This document shows positions 32,688 to 44,396 of a DNA stretch of 64,000 bases, piece by piece. The notes beneath the pieces were generated by a model. That model saw nothing but the letters and a program-made list of their open reading frames with translations, did no database searches and had not been told where the DNA came from. Numbering within the stretch: the first letter of the stretch is position 1; every line of letters begins with the position of its first letter. A program made the translations under genes and the position numbers. Origin of the DNA: Tilletiopsis washingtonensis (taxonomy: Eukaryota > Basidiomycota > Exobasidiomycetes > Entylomatales); assembly GCF_003144115.1 (NCBI RefSeq), contig NW_020311999.1, positions 601,583 to 665,582 on the forward strand, given 5' to 3'.

Positions 32688-34965
32688 CTACGACTCCTCG
32701 GCGGCGGCGCCAGCAGCGAGCTTGCGCTTCTTCGTCTTGGTCGGCGGCGCTGCCGGTGCCTCTTGCTCGCCCGGCTGGGCGGGCGCCTCGCTGCTAGCAG
32801 CAGCGGCAGTCCGGCGCTTCGAGGCGCGCACCATGTCGGCGCGCTTGTTGGCCGTCTTGCGGCCGAGCGTCGAGCCGGCAGCGACGCGCACGTCGATGCG
32901 CTCGGGCGCCTGTCGCTTCAGCTTGTTGCGTGCGTTCTGGCTGGACCTGCGGAGACGATGAACGTCGTCAGCATGTATCTGGACGCGCATGGCCAGAGCT
33001 GCGACGCACTTCTTCAGGCTGAGCATCCACTCTGGCACCTCGGCGCCCGAGTTCTTCATGATGTTGGCGATGCTGCGCAGATGCGGTGCGTCTAGAGAGG
33101 GCGTGTCAGCGTGTGCAGGTCACTTGCCAGTGCGACGCGGGTGCCTCACCGTCCTTGGTGTAGAAGGTGATCGCCTCGCCCTGCCGTCCCGCACGGCCAC
33201 TACGTCCGATGCGGTGGATATAGGCCTGCGTGCTCTGCGGAAAGTCGTAGTTGATGACTGGAGCGGCCGGCGATCAGCTGCGAGAACGCCTGACATGCCT
33301 TCGGCGCAGCTCACCTAGCCGGACGCCCTTGAAGTCGATACCGCGGGCCAGTAGCTCCGTGCAGATGAGCACCCACACGTCGCCGCGCTTGAACGCGTCC
33401 ACGACGGCATCGCGCTGAGCACGCGGCCGCTCGCCGTGGATCACATCGACATGGAGGCCGTCGTAGACAAGCTCCTGGAAGAGCTCGCGGGCGCGTGCAA
33501 TCGACTGCACGAACAGCAGCGCTGGCGGCTTGAGCTTGCCCTCGTGAACCAGCGCGCGCAGAGCATGCAGCTTGCCCTCCTCCGAGCCGACGTAGGTGAG
33601 CGTCTGGTTGATGCTCTCGTTGGCTGCATCCTTTGTGCCGACAATGACGCGCACGGCATCGACCATGAACGTGCGAGCCATCTCCTCGACGCCAGCTGGC
33701 AGCGTGGCTGAGAAGAGCGCCTTGCGCAGCTCGGGATGCGAGCAGGCGGCAAGGACTGCGTCGGTCTGCTCAAGAAAGCCCTCCTCAAGGAGGCGGTCAG
33801 CCTCGTCGAGGACGAGATGCCGCACACTGAAGAAACTGGTCAGTGCATCGTTGCTGCGCGCCACCCGAGCTGCGCAACTCACCCTGAGAGATCGACCTCC
33901 TTGGCCTCAAGCGCGTTCACCAGACGCATTGGCGTCGTGATGAGGACGTCTGGCGCGGTAGCAGGTGAGCACAGCCTTGCCACTCATCCCTTCAAGAGCC
34001 GCTCACCAAAAATGCCCTTCTTCCCCTCGCCCTGCTTCAGATTGCCCTCATTCGCCTTCGTCAGCACGCAGGCGCGCACTCCGCGCGGGCCGGAGATCTT
34101 GCGCAGCTGATCGTGGATCTGCGTGGCCAGCTCGCGCGTCGGCGCCACAATGAGCGCACGCACAGGTCCCGGCTTCGGGCCGCGCAGGTGGTGCAGCAGC
34201 GGAATGAGGTACGCCATCGTCTTGCCGGAGCCAGTCGGTGCGCCAGCGAGCAAGTCTCGGTCCTGCAAAGCAGTGATCAGCACTGAGCCGCGCAGGTCAC
34301 TCTTTCGCGGTCGCCAGCAGGAGCTCCTGCGGCACGGCCCTACCACCTCCATCAACTAGCGCCCTCTCACGCTGCCGCTCAAGCTAGCCGCCGTGCCGGG
34401 CACCAGACTCACATCAAGCAGCACTGCGCTCGCTGCGCATTGCACAGGCGTAGGCGCAGCAAAGCCCGCCTTTGCTGGTGCTTGCGCCAGCCACTCCGGC
34501 GCGTTCCAGCGAGAGGAGAGCTCAGCCCAGGATGCGAGCGGCAGGGGCGCGTCCGTGCCCGTCAGCTTGAGGCGGTGCTCCTTGAGGAAGGCACCGACCG
34601 TCGCGCGTGTCAGGGGCTCCGCTGGAGATGCAAGTCAGCGTGGCCCTGCAGCTGCAGCCGCCCGTCGTGTGCTCACTGGCAGTGCCACTGTCTGCCTCAG
34701 GCTTCGCCTTGCCCTTGCCCTTCGCGTCGCCGGCCTTTCCAGCAGCAGTTGCTGGCTGCGCAGAAGCCCCGCCGAAGAAGTCGAGATCGGCAGGCAGGCT
34801 CAGCTTCGTGCCCGACGAGCTGCCGGCCTTGCTGCTGCTCGACGACGCCGCGGCCGCGTCCGTGGCGGGCGCGCCGGTGAAGATGCTGACGTCGTCTGCG
34901 AAGCGGCGCTTGTCGAAGCGCGCGCCACCGCCGCCGCCTGCGAGTAGCCTGAAGACGTCGGACAT
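32688..34965 (-). CDS. ROK1: DEAD-box RNA helicase Rok1 (DDX52)
   Basis: Nucleolar ATP-dependent RNA helicase for 18S rRNA maturation (release of snR30 in yeast). Eight exons: 34965-34677, 34621-34413, 34262-34007, 33949-33883, 33826-33315, 33257-33150, 33091-33010, 32946-32688 (593 aa). Motifs: Q motif region FAAPTPVQ, Walker A APTGSGKT (about 174-181), [17 protein letters not shown] in [10 protein letters not shown] (about 281-284), [24 protein letters not shown], and [11 protein letters not shown]. The Rok1-specific ending INKxGxEVPEWML is represented by [15 protein letters not shown]. The tail is Lys/Arg-rich (TKTKKRKL), as expected for a nucleolar protein. The ~130-residue N-terminal region is Ser/Ala/Gly-rich and weakly conserved. 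It diverges from the coiled-coil gene across 286 bp. Confidence 0.95.
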
Positions 34966-35251
34966 GACAGCGTGCTGCGGGAAGAGGGAAATGGGTGTGG
35001 TGCGGAAGGAAGCAGCCTCGTCCGCTCGAGGCTCCGCCAGCCTAAAAGTTGGCGCGCGGTGCGGTCACGTGCAATTGCTCCCACGCCAGCAACCCGCGGA
35101 TGTATGCGCCTCGGCCACCCCTTGCCAGACAGCCTCGAGCGCCGCTCGCTCGATCCTCACCACCACCACCCTTAGCATGACTCGCTGAACCTTTTGCATC
35201 GTAATTTCCACTCTTCGTATCCGCCTCGCCCACCACACGTCTCTGCCTCGC

Positions 35252-36742
35252 ATGTCGTCGTTCGACGTGGACGACGAGTCGCTGCGCGCCTTCGCCTGCA
35301 CAGGCGGCGCGATGCCGTCTGGCAGCGCCAGCCAGGGCCTGCTCGAGCCGCTCGAGCTCTTCGGCAGCCAGTCGCTGCTCTCCCACTCCTTTCCCACCAG
35401 CGCCCAGCCGAGTCCACACCCCGGCGGCTTCAGCGCTCCCTCCCCGCGCGCACCACCTCGCCCGCCAGCGTCCACCTCGCTCGCAGACTCCCTCTCGCAG
35501 TCCCGCTCACCAGCTCCTCCCCTTCTGCATGCCCTCGTGACGGCATCTGCACCGCAGCATGGCAGCTCGGCGCCTTCGCCGCATGTGCGCCTCGGAGAAG
35601 TGCGGAACCTGCTGCTGGGCGAGGTGCGGACACTGCTCGCCTCGCTCGAGTCGGGCGTGCAGGGCGCGATCCGAGGCCTGCAGGACCAGCTCGAGATCTC
35701 GAGCCGCGACAGCCTCGAGGCGGCACGGCGCATCAAGGACGACCAGTATGCGCTCCACCGCCTCGGTATCGCGCCCACCCGGTGCAAGACGTCTTGAAAC
35801 TACACTGACACTGTGCGCCTCCAGTGCGCCGAGAAAACCAGGAGCTATTGGAGCAGATGCGAGAGCAGGGCGAGAGCGCGACCGAGTCTCAACGCGCCGT
35901 CAGCGTCGCCGTTGCACGCGTGCAGGAGATCGCTTCGTCGTGCGAGGCACATGCCACAAGCACGGCCGCGAAGCTCCAGGCTCGCCTAGCTGCCGTCGAG
36001 TCGCTGTTCGAAACGGTGAGAGCCTCTGATGCCTCCCGATCGAGCTGCCACTGATCTCTCTCACAGCGCTGCACCAGTCTGCAAAGCTCTCAAGACGCGC
36101 TCACGGAGGCAGTCTCGCGACTGGAGAGCACCACTGCAGCAGCACATGCCGATGCGCAGCGACACTACGCCGCCAGCAGCGAGACGGTCTCGCTCGAGTC
36201 GGTGCCGGGCCTGCGCGGCATCGCGGCGCTGCTCTCGGCGCTGCCGGCGCAGCTGAGCACGCACATCGAGCAGGTGAAGCGCGCCGCTGAGGCGGGAAGC
36301 GTCTCGACGACGTCGTCGCATGTCGCTCCGTCAAAGACGGCCGAGCCGGAGCCGGCCGCACTTGACCTCACTCGAGGCGACGATGCGCACTCGGACGAGC
36401 CAGACATCAGCGTCACTCGCGAGCCAGAGCCGGACACGAGCGTCCAGCCGTCTGCTCCAGCAGCGCTTAGCCAGCGAGGTGCGATGATGCTTGCAAGACG
36501 AACATCTGACGCATCTGACACCTCTCCGTCTGCAGGCCAACTTGGCCACGGCCAGCGCCGGCCTGTGCGGCCATCGCTGAGCGGCGTGACAGCGCCCGGC
36601 TCTCAGGTGCGCCGATCGGGAGCTTCTGCGGCCGAAGCAGCTCGCTTACCACCGACGATTCATGCAGAAAAAGCGCCGCATTCTCCTTTCCGACGAGGAC
36701 GAGCCGAGCGGACGCAGCCGTGCCTCGCGTCGCTTGCTCTGA
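35252..36742 (+). CDS. Coiled-coil protein of unknown function
   Basis: I do not recognise this gene. Proposed exons are 35252-35765, 35825-36015, 36067-36478, 36536-36606, 36668-36742 (420 aa; 1263 nt). The first ~110 residues are Ser/Pro-rich. Helical, coiled-coil-prone sequence runs from about 112 to 280, with heptad-like stretches such as LGEVRNLLLGEVRTLLASLE and RRENQELLEQMREQGES. The first intron donor (GTATCG) was chosen because it keeps this helical frame; the stronger-looking GTGCAA nearby does not. The final splice gives a basic-acidic ending, KKRRILLSDEDEPSGRS, resembling a nuclear signal plus CK2-type site and far more protein-like than read-through. The 57-nt third intron is in frame. 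Nuclear or spindle/chromosome-linked roles are guesses only. Confidence 0.7.
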
Positions 36743-36921
36743 GAAGGCGAAAGCAAGCGCTGGAGGGGTGACGCGCACGAGAGCGAGCGAGTGGCCGTCC
36801 GACGGCTCGCGTGTGGGACTGCATCATGGTGCAGGCATGCTCACTGCGACGGGAGGCACAATCAGATGCAGATGCTTCAAAGCGAAAAGCGAGATGCCAA
36901 GCGGCGCAGCCGGCGCGCATT

Positions 36922-37003
36922 GGCGGCGGCTGCAGCTGCAGAGGCAGCGTGCGGCCGCACCCGGCGGCGGCTGCAGCTGCAGAGGCAGCGTGCGGCCGCA
37001 CCC
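36922..37003 (+). repeat. Two exact tandem copies of a 41-bp unit
   Basis: Copy one is 36922-36962 and copy two 36963-37003, identical base for base. The start of a third copy follows before the match is lost. Each unit contains the palindromes CTGCAG and GCGGCCGC. It lies in non-coding sequence. Confidence 0.95.
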
Positions 37004-38342
37004 GGCGTCGGAAGCCGCAGCCGGAGGACGCGGCGCGCGCAAGAGCAGCCGCGGGAGAGAGGAGCGCTGCCCGCCGACGTGTGGAGGTGCGTGCCAAGAG
37101 ATGCGCTTGCTCGTCAAGGGCGCACACTCGAATGCAGCGGATCAGCACTCGTCCCGATGCCGATGGCGCTGCACATGTTGCATGGGCACTAGACTGCCTC
37201 CGCACCTGCTCTCCTGCGGCTGCTGCTCCTCGTCCACGCTCCCCTCGAGCCTGCGTGCTCGGCACTCCAGCCGCAGCATCAGCACTAGCATCCAGGGCCA
37301 GCCACTTGCGTGGGGCCCTTGGCCTGGCCCTATTCATCCGCTGAAGGCGCGCCGGCCGCAGCATCGGCGCATGGACATCTCGCCGGGCCCGCGAGCTTTG
37401 ACCGCCTAGGAACGTCCGCGGTGCTGTCACGGCACGACGGGCGGCAGCCAGCCGGCTGCAGGTGCTGTCCTGCGTGCTGCGGTGCACTCCTCCGCACGAG
37501 ACACCTCCGGGCCCGCAGCAGCAAGACTTGACGTGCTCCTCCGCGCGGAAGCCCTCCGGCTCGCTTGACCGAGCAGCCGTGCTGACAAAGACGCAGCCGC
37601 AGCGCTGGCGGCCCATGAGGTCGCCGTTCCTGAGATGCCAGCCCTGGCGCACGGATGTGCTCCCTGCGCTGCGAGTTGCACGTCTAGCCTCGCACGCCTT
37701 CGCTCTTGCAGCGCACACTCGCACAGCCACGCACAAGCAGAAGCTGAAGGTGCAGCTGCAGCGTCCTGCATGCTGCACGCTGAGACAACTGCAGCATGGT
37801 ATGCGATGCTTGCGAGCGAGAGAGGGAGCGGGTGCGAGGCCAAGCACAGCACCAGGGCTCGGCGTGGCTCGCGCAGCCCTTGGCCTTGAGCACGCCGCGG
37901 GCGGCGGACGCGGTGCGCGGCGCGAGAGCTGCGGCAGCACGCGCGGCGCCCCTTGGCCGCGAGCGAGCGCAGCCACGCCTTGGCGCTGACGCCAGCCGGC
38001 AGCTCTCTTGCGCGCGCGGCGTGCTCGCGGCCTGCCTCTCGTCCCCACACTCGACTCGCAGCCTGCTGCTGTTGCATCAGCTGCAGCCGCAGAGCGATGC
38101 GCTGCGGTGCCCCGCGCACTGCGGTACACCGCCTCGCACCCGTGCAGCCGCGCGCAGAGCACCTCGCTGCTCGCCCGCCAAGCCTGCCGGCGTGCGTGAC
38201 AGACGCAGAGGCCCGGCTGCGAACGAGAGTCTGGTGACGGCCGGCAGCGCAGGCAGCGCAGCACAGCAAGGCACATGTGGAGAAGCGGAGCGGCTTACCT
38301 CTTCGCTCGTCGACTGCTGTGTCCAGCGCCAGCGGCTGCGGC

Positions 38343-38353
38343 GCATACATAAG
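38343..38353 (+). promoter_or_regulatory. Possible TATA-like element of the fasciclin gene
   Basis: The AT-rich stretch ATACATAAGA stands out in very GC-rich sequence about 60-70 bp before the ATG of the fasciclin gene. Position and composition fit a TATA element; no transcript start is known. Confidence 0.35.
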
Positions 38354-38412
38354 AGGGAGCCTGGCTGCGCCGTGCGATCGTCGTTCACCTACACCCTCAT
38401 CCCTCGACGAAC

Positions 38413-39806
38413 ATGACCAAGTTCCTCAGCCTCCTCGCTGCCTCGCTCGCCGCCGTCAGCGCCGTTGCGGCCCAGTCGTTCGGCGAGCAGGTGCTCAGCG
38501 CCCTGCGCCAGAACAACCTCACTGCCCTCGCCGACGTCGTGCAGCAGAACCCGTCGCTCGTCGAGGCGCTGCAGTCGAGCGGCAACAAGACGGTGCTCGC
38601 GCCGACGAACCAGGCGCTGCAGGCCGCCGGCCAGCTGCCGTCGGCCAACGACCTCGTGCGCCTCATCACCTACCACGTCCTCAACGGCACCTGGACCAAT
38701 GACCGCATCGACGACGACGACAACGAGCGCATCGCCGCCTCGACGCTCCTCACCGACGGCGTGCGCCTGCCCGGCAACCGCAGCCAGGTCGTCATCCTCG
38801 ACCGCGAGGGCGACGACGACAACGAGCGCTCCTTTGTCATCGGCACCAACAGCAACGTCTCGTTTGTCTCGGACAAGTGAGTGCCCTGCGTCCGTGTCTT
38901 TGTGCACCGCTAACGCATTCCTTCACCTTGCAGCGACGGACCTGCGCTCGGCTCGATCCTCGTGCAGCCCATCTCGGGCGTGCTCACCATCCCGCGGAAC
39001 CTGTCGACGTAAGTGCTCACACGTGTGCGGTGCTCAGCGCCCGAGCTGACCGTGTCCCTCAACAGCACGCTCGGCAACATCTCCGACTCGTCGTCGCTCG
39101 TCTCGGCCCTGCAGCAGGCCAACCTGGTCAACGCGCTCGACAACGCGCGCGGCCTGACCGTGTTCGTCCCCAACAACGGCGCCTTCCAGTCCGCCCAGCA
39201 GGCGATTGGCGGCGCGACGCCCGAGCAGGTCGTTGCCGTGCTCTCCAACCACGTCATCAACGGCACGGTCGTCTACTCCTTCCAGCTCGAGGGCGACGAT
39301 GACAACGACGACGGCGGCGCCCGCGTCCGCAACGCCACCACGGCCTCTGGCCAGCAGCTCACCTTCGAGGAGGACGACGACGAGATCTACGTGCGCTCGG
39401 GCGACAGTGAGTGCAGCCAGCCTTCGAGCTCCTTCCGCCAGTACTGACACGCCCTGCTGCACAGTCCGTGCCCGCATCGTGCGCTCGGACGTGCTCACGA
39501 ATAACGGTGTCGTCCACGTCATCGACCAGGTGAGCTCAGTCCGTCGCGTCCCGCCACAGGCCATCGCTCATCCGCTCCCCACAGGTCCTCCTCAACACCG
39601 CCACAAACCAGACGGCCGCCAACGAGGCAGCTGACGACGCTGCCGACAACGCACAGACGGCCGCGCCGCCGGGCTCGACTGGCACGACCGGCTCGGGCTC
39701 CGGCAGCGGCTCCGGCGGCAGGATGGACGGCGCCCAGCAGCTGGCCAGCATCGGCGTCGCCGGTCTCCTGGCCGTCGTCGCCTCGGCCGCCTTCACTCTC
39801 GCCTAA
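38413..39806 (+). CDS. Secreted, probably GPI-anchored protein with two fasciclin (FAS1) domains
   Basis: FAS1 proteins are cell-surface adhesion or matrix proteins. Five exons: 38413-38876, 38934-39008, 39066-39406, 39465-39529, 39585-39806 (388 aa). A signal peptide covers about residues 1-20. The first FAS1 domain (about 22-175) has TVLAPTNQAL and the YH motif in LITYHVLNGT. The second (about 180-315) has TVFVPNNGAF and LSNHVINGTVV. The domain-closing H2-like segment is NNGVVHVIDQVLLN. A Gly/Ser linker (GTTGSGSGSGSGG) precedes a hydrophobic C-terminus (IGVAGLLAVVASAAFTLA), typical of a GPI-attachment signal. Asp-rich insertions (DDDDNER, EGDDDNER, EGDDDNDDGG) recur in both domains at corresponding places, suggesting the domains duplicated with them; they could bind calcium. 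Many N-glycosylation sites. Confidence 0.93.
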
Positions 39807-40033
39807 GCGCGCACAGCATACCCGCCCTACTCCTTCCTCGCCTCTGTTCGCACTTCCAATCCCGTCTCCGTGCGCCTCTTTCTGTTCACTCTAAGCCGAC
39901 GCATCGCAATCGCGCAATAACGTCGAATTACTGTAGCAGGGGTATGAGGCGAGAGCACTGCAGTGCACATGCAGAAGGAGTCCAGATGCGAGAGAGACAG
40001 GAGCAGCGGAAGGTGAAAGGATGGCTCGAGCTC

Positions 40034-43000
40034 TCAGGGGCGCACGCGCTTCGGACGGCCGATCATGCTCGGCACGGCGCTGGCACGCAGCGGCTTCTCG
40101 GGGCCAGCAGCGTCGGCGTCGGCCGCCTTGCGCTTCGGCAGCGCCGCGGCCGTGTTGCCGTTCGAGAGCTGGCGCAGCGGTGCGTTGGCCACCACCTCGG
40201 GCTCGGCCTCTGCAGCAGAGCTCGTCAGGCTCGAGTGGCTCTCCGAGCGGCGTGCGGTGCGGTCGCCAGGCATGAGCGTGTTGTCGTCAGAGAGCAGTCG
40301 GCTAGAGTCGGCCAGCTGCTCGCCGAGCTCCTCGTCCGCGTCGCCCGCCTCGCTCTCGGAGCAGGCAATCGACACTGAAGTGCCGCCTTGCAGCTCGGCG
40401 GCCTCGACGCGCATGCGCTGCTGCTGGATTGCTCTGAGACGGTCGGAGGGCACGAGGCGCCACGGCGCCGGCGCAGCCCACTCGCGCTTGCGCGGTGTGT
40501 CGCCCGTTGGCTCGTCCACGGCGAAGCGCGACGACAGGTAGCCGCGCGACTCTTCGCGGAGGTCGGCGAGCTGCTGCGCTGCTGTGGCTGCGAAGGCCAA
40601 GCCGGATGACTTGTGCTCGGCAAGCTGCAGGCTCCTGTCAGCGGGTGATGCAAAGCCAGCGGCGAGGCGCCACTCACCGAAGAGCTGGCCTTTGCAGAGT
40701 ACGAGTCGACGGCCTTCTGCGATTTGGCGTAGGCTGTCCGCACCGTCGCGTATGAGGCGCTAACGCTCGATGTCAGCTCCGTCAGGTCGGACTCTTGCGC
40801 CTGCTGCGTGCCAGCGGTGTCGTTGCGCACTGTGTTTGACGGTCAGCACTGCAGGTTGGACTGAGCCGAGGCTCCACTCACGTCTCGCGAGCCGCTCTGC
40901 GAAACTCTTGCCCATCTGCTGCGTCTGCGACACATCCTGCTCGGCGATCTCGCCAATTTCGCTGCCGAACGTCTCGATGCTCTGTGCTGTCCGCTCGCAC
41001 GACTGGTCGATTGTCGCATCGCACTTCCGCCGGTGCTTGCGAGCGATCTTCTCGCGCTGCGCGATGTCGGCAGCGAAGGCAGAAGAAGACTCGGCGACCT
41101 CTGTGACGAGCGCGCTGTGGCTGGCGGCAAAAGTCTGGGCCGACTTTTCCTCGGACGTGAGCCGTGCCTGGACACTTCCGACTGCCTCGGTGAGGCTGCG
41201 GTCGCGGTCGTCGGTGAAGCCGACCAGCAGACGGCTGATGTTGGCAGCCAGCTCGTCGCGCATCGTGCGTGCCTTTGTGCGCTCATCGTCGAGCAGCTGG
41301 GCAAGCAGCTCGTTCTGCTCGCGCAGAGCCACCAGCTCCTGGGCCGTGCGGGCCTGTGCGAGGTCCTGCACTGCTTGTATGCGAGCGGCCGAGTCTGTGA
41401 CGTGGCTCTGAGCGGCCTGAGCGATGTCGCTGGTGATCTCGATGATCGCTGCAAGCCCGCTCTTCATCCGCTCGGCGGAGCTGCGGCTGCTCTCGAGCAG
41501 CTGCGACGCCAGACGAGAGCAGCTATCCGTGGTGGCGGCGCGGCGCTCCTCTGACGCGCTGATGACTGCCTGTCGGATGCGGTCGAGCTCGTCGGCAGCC
41601 TTGACGCTCTGCTCGACGCTCAGCTCCTGTTTGCTGCGCAGAGTAGCCGAGAGCTTGGCGAGCTCCCGCGCCCGCTCCTCCAGATGCTGCCCCTTGGCCT
41701 CGGCATCGGCGCTCTGGCGCTGCGTGAACTTGACGAGCTGTGCTGAGAGGTCGCTCGTGAAGCGTTCGTGCGAGGAGCGGTACTCCAGCACGCGTGCCTC
41801 GAGTGCGCCCGTCATCGTCGAGACAGACTTCTGGCACTCTGCGGCGAGGGCACGGTTCGTAGCCTCGACCTTCTCCTTGCGCTCTGTGCGAGCGTCAGCG
41901 CTTGGCACACGGCCAGGTCTAGGCTGCCAACTCACCAAGCTTGCCGAACAGCCCGCCGAGATCCTTTGTGCTCTCGCCGACGAGCACGTTGAGCGCATCG
42001 GAGACGCTGCTCAGCTTGCGCTCGCTGCGCTGGTATGCCTCTCGCAGCGTCCGCTCCTCCTCCTCAGCCACGAGCAGCTCCTCGACGCGAAGCTTGATCT
42101 GCTTGAGCGTCTCGGACTGCTCGACAAACTCGGCCTTGGCCGCCTTGGCCTCGCCGTCGCGCTTGGTGAGCAGCTGCATGTTCTGCTCGAACTGCTCGCG
42201 CAGGCTGTTCATCTTGCTCTCGACGACCTCCTTGCCGCGCCGCAGCTCGTCGGCCTCGGTCTTGGTGCCCTCGTGCTCCTCCTGCATCGCCTTCCAGCTG
42301 TCGCCGCTGACGTAGAAGCCGTCCTTCTCGCGTGCGGCGATCAGATCCCGCTTCAGCGTGCCGATCTCGTGCACGTAGTCCTTGATCAGGCCGGCGCGCG
42401 TCATGCGCCGGTTGAGCTCCGGGCGGTTCTTGATCGACTTGGCGCGCAGGGCGTAGTCGAGCGTCGAGAGCGTCTCTTCCATGTTGGCCTTCTCTGTCGC
42501 GACAGTCGCGATGATGCACGTTTTCGTGCGGCCTCCGAGCGACTCCTTCAGCAGCCGCGTCAGCTTCGATTCGCTGTGTCAGGAGAGCATCAGCATGCGT
42601 CCACGGTCGGCAGGGGTGCAGCCTGTCTCACCGGTACGGGATGTGGCTGCTCTTCTCCACCAGCGCGTTGATCACGCGACCGAGCGTGAGCAGGCTCTGG
42701 TTGATCATGCCCGCCTCGCGCGCGCGCTTGTTCTCTGCGCCGCTGCGGCCGATGTTCTCCGAACCGGCAAGGTCGACAAGATTCAGCTTGCCGGTGCGCA
42801 TCACGTCTTCGCCCTTCGGCGTCGTCTCCTTGATGTGCACTGTCAGCGTGAAGACCGAGTGCGAGCGACTGAGTAGTGGTTGTCAGCGTGGCAAGCAAGT
42901 CCGCAGTCGCACGACCCACCTCGAAGACTCGTTACACCGCGTGGCAGCGATCTGGCGCTTCTGGCTGCCTCTCCGCAGCAGCTTGAGGCCGTCTGCTGCG

Positions 43001-44043
43001 TCAATGATCGGCGAGTCACTGACGCCCTCGATGAACACGCCGCGACGGCCCTTCTCGCCGTCGCTCTCAAAGAGCTTCAGGCCGGAGTCCTTTGACCCGC
43101 CCAGCGGCGTGGGCAGATCTGCGGAGAGCAGATCGCGCAGCTCCTCGTTGTACAGCTCCACGAACGTCGCATGCACGCTGTACTCGAAGCGCTGCAGCTC
43201 CAGCGTGTGGAAGAGGCGGTAGAGCGTGCGCGGGATGATGCCCGCCTCGGACGCGTACGTGCCTCCGAGCTGGGAGGAGAGGTCGCCCTCCATCGTGTGC
43301 CTGCGAGTGCGTCAGAGTGGCACAAGCCGCACAAGTCTTCTGCCACTCACGTCTTGCCTGTGCCCGTCTGGCCGTACGCGAAGATGGTGCAGTTGTAGCC
43401 GCTCAGCACCTCGTCCAGAATCGGGCCCACCACGTGCTGGTACACCATGCCCTGGTCCGCCTCGGGCCCAAAGACGTGATCGAAGTCGTACGTCTTCTCC
43501 CGCACCGCCTGCGGCTCTGCCAGCGCTGACGCAGCTGCAGACGACGAGGAGACGACGGGCGCGTCAAGCGCGATGCTGATCGCCTGGCAGCGGGCGCCAG
43601 ACGTAGACACGATTGGGTCCTTTGTGGCGCTCTCGCCCGGTGCGCGGCCGCTGAGCATCAGGCAGAGTGAGCTGTGGCTCTGCTGCAGCCAGCTCGGAGC
43701 CGTTCGAGCTGCGCCGCGGACGACAGCAATCTGCGATTACTCACCGCACGCGGACCACAACTTGGATGTTCGTCTCGTCCTCATCCCGCCGCCGCCCCGT
43801 CGCAGTCGATGCCACAGCCACCGATCCGGCGCGCGGCCGCCCGACTGCATGACCGTCTTCCGACTGAGACGATGAGGCACCCGCGCGACCGCTCAGAGGC
43901 GGCCCATTGCTGCGACTGGCGGGCACGCGAGAGGCTGACGGCCCGGCGCCGTCGGAGCTGGCCATGGTGGAGCGCGAAGTCGAGGCGGACATGGCTGGCC
44001 GGCGAGCCGGTGCCGCCGACGAGGGGCGGGCAGGAGGAGCCAT
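40034..44043 (-). CDS. Kinesin-5 (BimC/Cin8/Eg5) mitotic motor
   Basis: Plus-end motor that slides antiparallel microtubules to build the bipolar spindle. Eight exons: 44043-43745, 43650-43351, 43300-42920, 42868-42632, 42573-41936, 41883-40882, 40829-40678, 40624-40034 (1199 aa). Motor domain about residues 90-470: [25 protein letters not shown]-loop [18 protein letters not shown], switch [14 protein letters not shown], switch [36 protein letters not shown], ending in [17 protein letters not shown] long coiled-coil stalk follows. The tail has the BimC box around TPRKREW (about residue 1043-1050), the Cdk1 target that defines the family. The N-terminus carries an ~85-residue Ser/Ala-rich extension before the motor. 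All exon phases match (3600 nt). Divergent from the phosphoesterase gene. Confidence 0.97.
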
Positions 44044-44396
44044 GGTGAGAGCGATGCGGAGCCGTTCCTCGGACGTGCAGCTCTCTGCGATAGGCGGCGA
44101 GTGGTTGAGGATGGTGGTGGAGCGGAGGTGCAGCTCTGCGCAGGCGGAACACGGGCGCAGGGCTCGGCGCGCGGTGAGAGAACAACACCAACTCGTGCCG
44201 CGTCGGCGCGGCACTCGGGAAAGACGCGCGCGCGCATCACGTGTGCCTGCGACGAAGAGCGTGGGAGCACTCGTCAGCCTCTTGCGCACGGACGCGCCGC
44301 CCTCGCTCCCTTGTGGAGCACCACCTCCCTTCCCGGCCCTCGCCCGGCAGTCCTCGCACGCTACGGTACTGCTCGTAATTCCTTGTGCTGCGAAAT
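44044..44396. promoter_or_regulatory. Divergent spacer between kinesin-5 and the metallophosphoesterase
   Basis: A 353-bp interval between outward-facing start codons that should hold both promoters. The last 30 bp before the plus-strand ATG are relatively AT-rich (GCTCGTAATTCCTTG, GCGAAAT). No other signal recognised. Confidence 0.5.

Larger units (their letters stand above)
36743..38412. other. Gene-free spacer upstream of the fasciclin gene
   Basis: A 1.67-kb interval with a perfect 41-bp tandem duplication and a TATA-like element near its right end. The many Ala/Arg/Cys-rich frames on both strands have no domain or splice pattern. A long upstream region of this kind would suit a strongly regulated secreted-protein gene. 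Confidence 0.5.

Noticed and set aside
35766-35824. Alternative donor GTGCAA at about 35781 in the coiled-coil gene
   Set aside because: It switches to a frame that loses the helical RRENQELLEQ segment and ends soon after the next donor.
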